Positions 54,181-64,000 of a DNA stretch of 64,000 nt are shown here, in pieces. The stretch comes from Heliopora coerulea (lineage: Eukaryota > Cnidaria > Anthozoa > Scleralcyonacea > Helioporidae). The translations under genes and the position numbers were made by a program. Every line of letters starts with the position of its first letter. The first letter of the stretch is position 1. Location of the stretch: contig JASJOG010000058.1 in assembly GCA_030142905.1 (NCBI GenBank), forward strand, positions 1,488,001 to 1,552,000, written 5' to 3'. A model generated the notes under the pieces. That model did no database searches. It saw only the letters and a program-made list of their open reading frames with translations, and had not been told where the DNA came from.

Positions 54181-56081
54181 ATGGCGTCCTTAAAAGATGT
54201 CGTTTTCAAACTGAGGGACGTTGAGCCTGAAATGAAGGATGCTTGGACTGATGCCTTTCACTTCATTCGACGGGACTGTAATATCGAGGTAATTTTTATC
54301 ATGAATAAATCAATTCGCCGTGTTCTGAAAATCTTGATGTTTGAGAAATGTGAGAGCTTGGATATATTAAGGTAGATAAACGATCTTCAAGCTCGATACT
54401 CAGAAAATGATTTCTGAGCCCCAGACGGGGATCGAACCCGCAACCTGAGTATCGAGCTTGAAGATCGTTTATCTACCTCTGAAAATCTTGTTTGGGTTCT
54501 TTCGTTGATCGGACAAAGGAGTTACTTGGTTCGCTGTAAGCAACGAAACTCCGAAATGGCATACGAAGGGTATAAGATAAAAGGCGAAATACGTTTACAG
54601 CGAGAAGCAGCAGTTTTGTACTTGAATTATATTCTTGAAAAAATCTGCATTGTCCGCACATTCAGCTGTTGTTTCAAGAAGTCTGATAATATCTAAGAAT
54701 AACTGGGAAACCGCCGTATTTATTTCGTTCAGTAAACCACATATCTTCACCTTTTTTCCCACAAACGTTGCCTGACAACGTAGTGCTTGTCTAGTTTTGA
54801 ACTTCGGTAAAAAAGCAACAATGAGTTTCACCAGTTGAAAAGTTTTCATCAATCCTAAACCTAAAAGTTTAAAGATAATACTACATAAAATTGTATTTTC
54901 TTCATCAATTGATTATGCGGCCATGCAGTTTGAAGCAGCTGTCGATTTTACGTTTTAAGTTGGTGAAAAATCTGACTGAAAGGGAACTTTTCAGAATGAA
55001 ACCTTTGGGGTAGGATAGTCAGAGTTGGAAACTGGCTACTTCAATGTCAAGAGCGCAATTTCAAGTATGTCGGAAAGAAAAACGGTCCAGTTTCAGAATC
55101 TCAACACAGTCTTTTGTACATGGTTCCGAAGAACTAAAAATTAGCCACAGGCGCTCAGTATAAAATAGAACCTGTGAGTTGAAACAAGTCAGGTCATCCT
55201 TTACTATAGGAAATACCGCAAGTACCATTTGTCCTTCCTGTGCTCCGTGACATCTTGTGTAGCCGATTGCTTTTCATCTTCTTTAATTTCATTTTATGTA
55301 AATTGTCATTTTACACTCACATTTAACACCAGTGCCTTCTGAAGTGAAATTGTTCACAGCTTTAAAGAATGTGTCAATGGTCCCGGTTGGAAATTAGAAG
55401 TTACAATTTATGATTGCTGTAGGCTGGCAGGGTTAAAAATATCAGGATCGCCGTTCCTGCTGAAGATTTACATCAAGCTTTCCAATTATATGAAGACGAA
55501 GGGGTTTTTGTTTTGTTTTTATTTTTTTTCTTTCCTACTGCATCTTCGGCCGACCACTGCAGGAACAAGTGGCAAAATGGGATGAACACGTGCACACCGT
55601 CTTCTAAAACTTACTAAATGGGTCACAACACGGTGATGGTAACCCCTGGGAAATTGATAACTGGATTGCCGAAATCGATTTGCACAAACCGGGTAAGGCT
55701 ACAACACGAGAAATTACGTTCCGCAACAATTGAAACCAAAGGAAGGTTGATAAAATGTATTTACCCAATCGTAAAATTTTTTGCAGCTGTGACCGGCTGT
55801 TACCGAACAAAGACCAGAAAAATAAGCACGTGTTGATTCAATTAAAAGAACGTAATTTCAAGTCGTAATTGCACGCTTGTTTTGTATGTCTGGACTCAAC
55901 ACAGGCCTTCGTTCTTGATGAACTAAAACTTGATAAGGTGCTCCAGAGCTAAGTGGTTTGATCAGAAACCTAGCGAGAGTTGTTCAATTATTTTTTGTCT
56001 CTAAGTTTCGCGACTTAAATCTCTCGTCAGTCCGTACGAAAAACGTATTGCACAGCTTGGTAGCCAACGAACTCAGCCATG

Positions 56082-56130
<49 letters not shown>

Positions 56131-57326
56131 AGTAGCAAATGAGTAGAAAACATTTATTTGGTGGTTGTATACAAGTTCACATCAATCATTTGTCCAAACA
56201 ATCATGTAAAGTTGTATATAGTGAAACAAAACAAGTCAAGCTTGAGTTACTTCATTAGAACTGTGTGGTATATGTGACAGGATGTAGTTGTGACTCAACA
56301 TGCTGTCAGTCGTCATTAGTTTTTGAACTGGTGTAATAGCACTAGAGTAAGATTTGAAAGTACTCCAGAAGGTTTCTCAAAATCACCAGACTTGGTTTGC
56401 AGTGACAACAGGTCTTTAAGAAAGCAGCAGCAGTGGTAATTAACTGTTTTACCAAAGTGTTTATTATTGCCTTTCAGATATCGTGTGGTGATATTTTCAA
56501 CAATGCCCCAGCTGCTGATGCAGTAGTTTCACCAGCAAATAGTTTTGGTTTCATGGATGGTGGTATAGATATGGTATATATTCACAGTATTACTTCCAAT
56601 CTTTTTTTTTTTCTGTACCGTTGACTTAATATGTATTCAATGCTTTCTGATCTTTTAATATTATGTCAGAGATACTCAGAACATTTTGGCTGGCAGTTAC
56701 AAGAGCGCTTACAAAATGTGCTTAAGAAAGAATACTTTGGAGAACTCCCTGTAGGACAAGCTCTTATCATTGAAACTTTTGAGGATGACATTCCAGAAGT
56801 TGAGAGGGAATGGATGAACAACAAAAGTACAAATGAAGGAAAGCTAATCCATTTTCTTATTAGTTCCCCAACCAACAGAGTGCCAGGTGATGTTCACACC
56901 ACTGTTAATGCTTATCTTGCATTCAGAGCAGTTTTACTAGCAAGTAAGTGGTTTGTTTTTTCCATTTTTTTTTTCTTGTCATGATTTTCAGATTTTTATA
57001 ATTATCTACCCAGCTCAAGAAGACTACTTTCCAGAAAATAACATTAAGGTAAAAACAATTTGGCATCTATGCCTATTGCTTTTTTCTAATTCCAAAAATA
57101 TCATTTAGTTCACCAGCATAACAAGAATGCAAAGAAGAAAAAGATCAAGAGTGTTCTCTGTCCTGGATTGGGAACATCAGGTGGTCAAATGTCTTTTGAA
57201 CAATGTGCCAAGCAAATGAAAATTGCTTATGAGGTTTGTGTATTGGGTGAAGGAAAGCCAATTTTAAATCCAGACTCGCTAGTTGAGGTTCACAGACATC
57301 ACCTCTACATGGAAGGTTTGGAATAG
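54181..57326 (+). CDS. Macro-domain (ADP-ribose-binding) protein, bacterial-type
   Basis: Stand-alone macro-domain protein, probably binding ADP-ribose or hydrolysing a derivative of it. Four exons: 54181-54288, 56478-56573, 56670-56943 and 57109-57326; about 231 residues in one frame. The N-terminal LRDVEPEMKDAWTDAF precedes ISCGDIFNNAPAADAVVSPA and NSFGFMDGGIDM, the adenosine-binding loop, with the Asp and Asn expected of the family. Later LPVGQALI, VPGDVHTTVNAYLAFRA and SVLCPGLGTSGGQM match bacterial macro proteins of similar size. An additional or alternative exon at 57014-57048 would insert 12 residues if the next acceptor were 8 bp downstream of 57109. The frame stays open either way. 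Homologues in other animals cannot be judged here. Confidence 0.82.
54337..54477 (-). mobile_element. Palindromic SINE-like insertion with 13-bp target duplication
   Basis: A 141-bp insertion in intron 1 of the macro gene, flanked by tctgaaaatcttg (54324-54336 and 54478-54490). It contains a perfect 34-bp inverted repeat (54370-54403 and 54445-54478) around a 41-bp loop. On the minus strand the loop reads gcgggttcgatccccgtct, a tRNA box B (T-arm). The size of the duplication matches those of the two palindromic elements at 42 and 45.4 kb. Confidence 0.75.
56085..56130. repeat. (TA)n microsatellite
   Basis: TA run ending in catata units, in intron 1 of the macro gene. Confidence 0.95.
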
Positions 57327-57783
57327 TAATCAAAATGTTAAACTGCTGACTCACAGAATTGAGTTTTTGATAGTCTGTAATTTTGATTGCTTGTTGTCCA
57401 GTATTTTATGGCTAAGTATCATTATAGTCATTTCTTTTATTGGAAGTACTGTGATGAATATACATACAGCAAATTATGCAATATTCAATGCAGTACTGTT
57501 TCAGTAATATATGTATGTATTGGGCAGATGGCATATGTTAAAAAGGTAAGGTATAGGAAAGAAAGGATAGTAATACCAGAGAAAAATTATACAAAACTTG
57601 AGGCATGAAGATGCTTTGTTTTGCATAGAAAATCAACCACTGCAAGTTGGAAAGTTTCTTTTGTAATCAAATGAATTTAGGGAGTGGAGCTTGCCTGGAA
57701 CAGAAGCCATAACATGTAATCTCAACAGATTGTTAAGAACATGTCATGACAATTTACTGCTGTGTAACATGTTAAGCAAAAAT

Positions 57784-57789
57784 AATAAA
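57784..57789 (+). terminator. Candidate macro-gene polyadenylation signal
   Basis: AATAAA about 460 bp after the stop codon, in the gap before the convergent REPS1 gene. It is the nearest one noticed downstream of the stop codon. Confidence 0.35.
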
Positions 57790-58144
57790 GATCTTTAATT
57801 ATTACTTCAATTTTATATACAAATTATTACACCATTAGCCAAGTATTACATAAGCATTAGGCTAAAATAAATAAATTGAAGGGCATTCTTTTTAGATATT
57901 CTAGACTTTACTAAAAGCTGATATTGGGAAGCAGATCAACCATACAGTTAATACAAATCAGCTGAAGTAAACTCCATGATTTTTATCTGTTTCATATACT
58001 GTCTTGGACAATACTGTCATGATATGTATTGAAGTGTGACAGATTTGACCTCCATTCAGGGTACTGAGTACTTGAAATATAATATAAGCTAAACCAGATA
58101 ACAATCTGCTAGACTAGTGCTTGTTTTCTCAACTGAAGGCCTAA

Positions 58145-61100
58145 TCAGTTAGGAAATGGTTTTAGCTGCTCAAGAGAACTCTCCAGTTCAATTCTATTTT
58201 CCATCATCTAAAAACAAAGCAAAAAGTTACAGGTTTCTTCTGAGGTTGAGCAAGATTTTGGCTCTGGAATAACTTGGAATGTTTTGTTTACCTGCTTTAG
58301 TTCCTGCTGGAGTTCATTGTTTACTCTTGATAACATGGTATTTTTTGTCTTCAAGTCACGGATTCGTGAGTGGAGTTGCTCAAGCCTTGTAATAGGTCTA
58401 TGTGAGAAAAGAGAACCATCATTTCAACAGTTTTAGATCACTCTGCCATAATGAACAGGTAGTTTGCCAGAGAACCAGAACTGATTTCATCTGAAGATGA
58501 AAAGGTGGAATGAAACTTGGCCACCCACTTGATGTGTCAATTGCTATAATCTTCAACCAAAAAACCCTCTTAAGATGCAAATGAGCCATGCAGTCAGGAA
58601 TGCTGATGATTATATGGCAAGATGGCCCTGAGAAATTCAGCACTTTTTGCTATAAAGGGAAAAAACTTCTCCACTTACTTTACTACAAAATGAATAGGTT
58701 CTTTAGACATTTTCTTTTCTTTCTCAATCATGCCATCAGATCCACTATCCTGTTGAGTATCTTTCTTTTGTCTGACTGAAAGAGGAGGGCTGGCAGGTTT
58801 CTGTATTAATAAAAAACAAACCACAGCTGGGTTGAAATTCAAATAAGAATTGAGGTTTGTCTGGAAGACAATGCAACATTTGTGAAAAACTGCACAGTAA
58901 AGGTGCCAGTTGGTTGTACAATGGACTGTGATTCCAATGTGACAGCATTGAACATTCCTGGACAATTAGGGACCAATATATCAGACACTGTTCAAAATAT
59001 CTAGTATTAGGGTCCTGCACACAAGTGTTTTAGTTTACATTGAAGACAAGTACTGCTACCTTTTTTGGAACAGGTCGTGGTAAAGATGTAGACCATTCAT
59101 GATGACTGGATGACAAATCCTTTGCTAAAATGGAAAATTTTGAGAACATAAATGTCAAATGATAATTCAATCAAAGTTTATTAGAGTTTTCATGGCAAAC
59201 TGGAATTCTATATAAAAGTGTACAGGAAAACAAGACATCATAGAAATAATGTGAATTGTATTCATGAAATTTGAAAAATTCCCATTCACAAAATTGTTTT
59301 CAAAAAAAATTCTTCCATAATCTATAATACTCCAAAATATGAACAGCCATTTTAGCCCAACAACTACCTTTAGCATGTTGATTTTCAGGAGGTTGGCTAG
59401 GTTCAACATGTATGGCCTACCCAAAGAAACAGAATTTTATAAAAGTTACAAACTCTTCTGTTATAGCCACCATGCACTACACAGGACAATTATTTTACAG
59501 GAAGCACCAACAAATTTGCGATGTACAGGTTGGTTCTTTCATTTGCAGAATTAAATTATTACTTACATGAGTGCTGTCCAAGGATGCTGATCTTCGGTGG
59601 CGATAGATATTGTCAGTTGAATGGGTTGTTAAAGAGTTCTCAAATTTACTGAAATCTGCAAAATTTTCTTGGGTGGCATGAGGGTGTTGTGATAAATCTT
59701 TGTTGACTGAATCTTCAAAAGTATTCTGAAGATAAAAATGACTGTAACTTCAAGTTTTTCTATTACTGCATTTACATACAAGATTTTATACTAGTCACTA
59801 AAACCCAAGCAATAAAAAAGAAAAAAGTCCACAAAGTTAAAATGCTAGCATTTTCATATGATCCTGTATGATATAATAGTACTAAAATCTTCAAAATAAT
59901 AACCATATAAAGCCATTTATTGCAATGACATTTTCCACCACAGCTCATGTGTAGTTTTGTGTTTTTATCTTTGTTATTTGAATCAGTTTTCAGAGTTAGC
60001 TGATAGACAATTATTAATTTGAAATGAAAACACTAGTTAGAAAATAGGCCATATAGAAACTCTACCTGTAGAGAAGTGCTTCCACCTAGAAAAAGAAAGG
60101 GAAAAGTTGTTCTCTTAGAATTCCTAGGTTGGTTAGAAAGAATATAGATGTTTGTTGGGTGAAGGTAAAATTATGAAAGAAATAATAAACATTAGGACAA
60201 ATACTATTTTCTTATAGAAGTTTAAATTTACTCCATTGGCAAACATTTTCATTAAAGATCATCCATCTTTCAGACAGTGATAAACACAAGGTCCCAATGA
60301 TTTCTCAGTGTCTCAATGAAGAAAGGGCTTCATTTGCAGTGATGGTAAATTGTTTCATTTAGGGAAACTTAGGAATGAAAGAGCTCTATCTTGTCATCTG
60401 AGAAATTCCATTCTCTTTTCTAAGGTTCAAACAAGGCAGAACCTCCTAGACTAGTCTTCTTGTGAATTAGTCATTCACAACTACCTGTATACTAATATCT
60501 TCATGAGCAGACATACTCCAAGCAGTCATAGAATCTTGAGACAATGGCAAAATTCTGAATATCCTGTCAGGCTGGCAGGCAGACCAAACTATAGTTAATG
60601 TGCTCACACAATAGATAATGTCCATGCTCGGCTTTCCCTAGGAAAGGCCATGGGACTGCCACTTTTCTGAACACGACTAAATCCACATTGGACATGCACA
60701 CCTTATCAAATTAACTGCCCAAACCAATGAATTAAATACATATTCTTCTACTAGTCACAATCTCATAATTTTGTGTACTCAAAAAAAGCATTGCAATAAG
60801 GTCAATATAGTTGAGTTATAGTAATTTATCAAAACACAGTTTACCTTTGTTATTGAACAATTTCTGCAGATCTAGTGATGATGATCGTGAATGACCAGTC
60901 TTCTTCCTGGGAGGAGGTATTGGGGCATTTTTCTTCATGCCATCCACAGAGTCCTGACTTATACCCACAGAGTTCTGACTGCTGTTGCTAGACAAGTTTC
61001 CTGAAGATGCTGATTCTGGATTTTCATTTGTCAAAGATTTTGGCCTTTCTTTATCTTGTTCTGTCTCGCTTGAACTAGAGTCTAACTGTATGTCTTCATG

Positions 61101-64000
61101 TGAAGATCTGTCAATTTCTTCTACTTTAAGTAATGCTGTCCTGGGTGTAGGTTCTTCACTTTCTCCATTGTCATCAGGAATTATTGTTCCTGTAGGTACA
61201 AACAGATTACTTTTCCCTACATCATCTGGAGTCTCTTTGGTAAACTTACTTGGAGGAGGCAAAATAGCCCAGTGAGGAGTGTCCAACAGATTTGCTTGTT
61301 TTAGTGGTCCTCTAATTCTTGGAATGCCTAAGGAGGTTTTTCTTGTTACTTGTTTGCTGTTATCTTTGGTTGTGCTTTGATCTTGAGAACTTGGGTCAGA
61401 CAAAGTTCTTTGACGATGTCCAGGATTAACAACATGTTGAACCTGAGTGAGCATGAACATAAATTATAATTATACATAATTTATGTATCAATTTGGCAAG
61501 CTTTTTTAGTTTTTCAAGATCAAACTAGAACATCCAATGTGGCCAGCCAAAAGGTATTGCACCAGCATCACTGAATTAAATTATAATTGTTACTGTTCAT
61601 TCACCCTGTACAAATTTCAGAAATAACGGCAGTTCTTTTAAATGTAGTGCAGGTAAACCATGAGTACATTACTGTCACAAAATTTTTCATGCTGATGCTA
61701 TAATCCTGGTTCATCTTTCCTTCAAAAAGGTATGTTTACATGTGGCACAAGTTCAAGCTCATAACTGAGTTAAAATTAGTCTGTTAGAAGTTAAAGTGAT
61801 TTTAACTTCTTCAAACATTCACATTTACACACATCTTGTCCTTGTTCAGGCTTGGAAACAACAAGACATTTGTGAGGATTTGGCTTAATACCTTAGCTAG
61901 AAATTGGCTAGAAGTGTATGCAACATTTAGATCCATGTAGTTAGTAGTGCCGTAAGTCAAAAAAAGCAAAGTACTATATATGCCTGACTGGTAGTAATTC
62001 CATGATACTGGTACATACTGTTGTGGCCTCATCTTCAGGTGCAACCATTTGAGTTAAGGTTTGAGGATCTGGTGAAAATCTGGCCCATTCCTGTAAAGTT
62101 TTTCAAATGAAAAAAATAAAATTACCATAAATATATAAAATCAGCAACTCTGTTGTCTGTTGGTATGCCACGATCAATTACCATATATTTGGCTCATCTA
62201 TTTCTACTACAATCATATCTCACCATGTGCATTCCACATGATAGTCACTACTGTATGAACCAAACAATTCTCTAACCAGTTTTACCCTACCTAATTCTAC
62301 TACTTCCTCAGATGCATGATCATACCACTAGTCTACTCTTTCCAGGTCATACAATAGGTTCCACATAATGACTAATGTATAATACTTGTCACATCATGTT
62401 CACTTGTCTTTTATATTCCTGTGGGCAATTCTTGTACATTCACTAATTAGGCATCCCACACACTTCCTCATTTCCTCCCCACAAAATTGACACAATGGTG
62501 AACTATTAGTATTATACTATATCATTATCATTATTACCTGTGGTGATTCTGAAAGTGGCAGTTGCTCATTGTCTGCTTCAAATTTTTTAGGCGATGTAAC
62601 AGGAGCTACTACAGTAAATGAGTGTAATTATATAAAACATGTCTGGATGATAATTGACATGCAATACCATAAATTTTTATGTTCAAGAAACTAAACAAGT
62701 TACTGCATCAGCATCTGATTTGTGTAATTTTCTGAGATGAGTCACCATACTTAAAATGAATGTGCTACAATAAATGAAGTAAGAAAGAGCTTTCTTCTGC
62801 TAAATTGTATCATCTGGAAATGCCATCTTACTATGTCTAAGCAAGATACTACATAATCACAGACACTGTACATACAAGATGAAGAAAATTAAATTTACAA
62901 GTTTCCATCTTTTTAGAAAGGTCAATTGCAAAATTTACCTTGCTTTTCATACTGTTCAGGTATCAAATACTGTGGCAAAGCTGTTGGTACTTCTATGCCA
63001 TGCCGCACAGCAACTACTACATGCATAGCAATGCAGAATTCTTCAAAATTCAGTGCACCATCATTATCAAGGTCGGCAAGATTCCTAGTCAGATATTTTT
63101 TAAATTATAGATATTAGTGAGATGTGCAATAAAACTATGTGGAAACAAGCAAGTCTCATGAGACCATTACCCGTAGTCTAAAATATGCATATGCTTTATC
63201 AACAATACCATATTTTTGATAGCACATCTGTGGTTAAGCCAGATTTCAGAAAAAAATCTCTTGCTTTTGGCCCTAAAAATGTTAAAGTACATAAATAGTG
63301 AGCAAAGCTTCATTAACTATTTATGTTCATTATTAAAATTTTGAATTATATGGTTTACCAAGGAAGTGAAAATATGATAATCAGTTGTTTGTATATGATT
63401 TACAATGTTTTTAAATTGAAAGTTTAATGATAGGCATGGATTATAAATGGGAGGCAAGTACTTTATATCTTTTAAAATTTTTCTTCAACTCTGACTCACC
63501 TGTCACGACACCTTTTTCTGCAGGCTGTAAAATTCGAAACTGGTTGAGATAGTAAGCTTTTTGCTCTTCATTAATTTTCCAAACGGTTTCTTCTGTGTCT
63601 TCATCATTACCACTCTCCGAAGAATAAGAAGATTGAGAAGAAATGGTGGTATCCCTATTTCAGAAAGTAATACCAGTCTTTGAGTCAGAAAAAGAATCAA
63701 GCAAATTTGAAATAGGGATGTCATAAATGTCTAACAAGCCTTACAACAAACAAAAACTTTAAGGTATTTCATTAAACACATTTCAAGTCATCAAAAAAAC
63801 AATATATCTTCCTAAAAACTAAAACAAACCCTCTAGATTGTTGTTCATTCTCATCAGCATCAACAGCAGCATTTTCGGCTACAGCCCATGCTCTGTCATC
63901 AGGTATGAATACTTCATTAGAAGTTGAAGAAAAGTCTGTCCACTTTCCATGAACTAATTCCTGGTGACTGTTATCTTGCCACATTTTTCTGTTCTCACCC
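58145..64000 (-). CDS. REPS1: RALBP1-associated EH-domain protein (REPS1/REPS2), C-terminal part
   Basis: Endocytic adaptor linking RalBP1/Ral signalling to EH-domain partners. Exons from the right edge: 64000-63830 (open at the edge), 63654-63500, 63272-63209, 63084-62939, 62608-62538, 62090-62019, 61442-60845, 60085-60066 (20 nt), 59725-59567, 59416-59368, 59134-59060, 58800-58679, 58397-58292 and 58207-58145 (stop). All phases agree. The EH domain has VWKINEEQKAYYLNQFRILQ, DFFLKSGLTTDVLSKIW and the EF-hand loop DLDNDGALNFEE followed by FCIAMHVVVAVRHG. The next region is low-complexity, with a proline-rich IPPPRKK and the RSSSLDLQKLF motif of REPS proteins. The C-terminal coiled coil (RLEQLHSRIRDLK..., ending LEQLKPFPN) is the RalBP1-binding part. 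One or more EH domains should lie outside the window. REPS1 versus REPS2 cannot be told apart here. Confidence 0.88.

Overview
This is intron-rich nuclear DNA of an animal. The genes have short exons with consensus GT..AG splice sites and protein sequences close to vertebrate orthologues. They are packed at about one per 6-7 kb, with introns mostly of 0.3-2 kb, and the DNA is AT-rich. A PET/six-LIM protein, tandem GPR157-type receptors, and Penelope-like elements with hammerhead ribozymes and palindromic repeats together suggest a cnidarian, probably an anthozoan such as a stony coral or anemone. That placement is inference; no rRNA or marker gene is present.

Layout: (1) 834-10427 (+), the last 16 exons of CFAP47, an axonemal protein. 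(2) 13121-22168 (-), SRRM1, a splicing coactivator with a PWI and RS domain; between these domains lies an in-frame 241-codon exon encoding a complete SGNH hydrolase domain. (3) 22463-23446 (+), single-exon SURF6, divergent from SRRM1 across about 295 bp. (4) 23.5-28.3 kb, no gene recognised. (5) 28360-34773 (+), a Limpet/LIMPETin-like PET plus six-LIM protein. (6) 35380-38417 and 39780-44019 (-), two tandem GPR157-like seven-transmembrane receptors. (7) 44.1-46.3 kb, a nest of mobile DNA: an inverted pair of Penelope-like fragments with a GIY-YIG endonuclease and hammerhead ribozymes, a palindromic element inserted in one of them, another hammerhead-like palindrome, and a degenerate minisatellite. 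(8) 46445-51956 (+), NUDC. (9) 54181-57326 (+), a macro-domain protein resembling bacterial stand-alone macro proteins. (10) 58145-64000 (-), the C-terminal part of REPS1, with an EH domain and a terminal coiled coil; it runs off the right edge.

The genes are mostly unrelated housekeeping or cell-biology genes and do not form a pathway. Two things stand out. The first is the SGNH hydrolase exon in SRRM1: both borders are phase 0, the catalytic residues are all present, and the rest of the gene would encode about 905 residues, near the length of human SRRM1. The second is a set of short palindromic elements carrying hammerhead-like cores. Two copies of one family are each flanked by a 13-bp target-site duplication, and they lie close to a Penelope-like element with its own hammerhead, which suggests (but does not prove) that this machinery moved them.

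Exon coordinates were read by eye from splice consensus and reading-frame continuity. None has been tested against transcripts.
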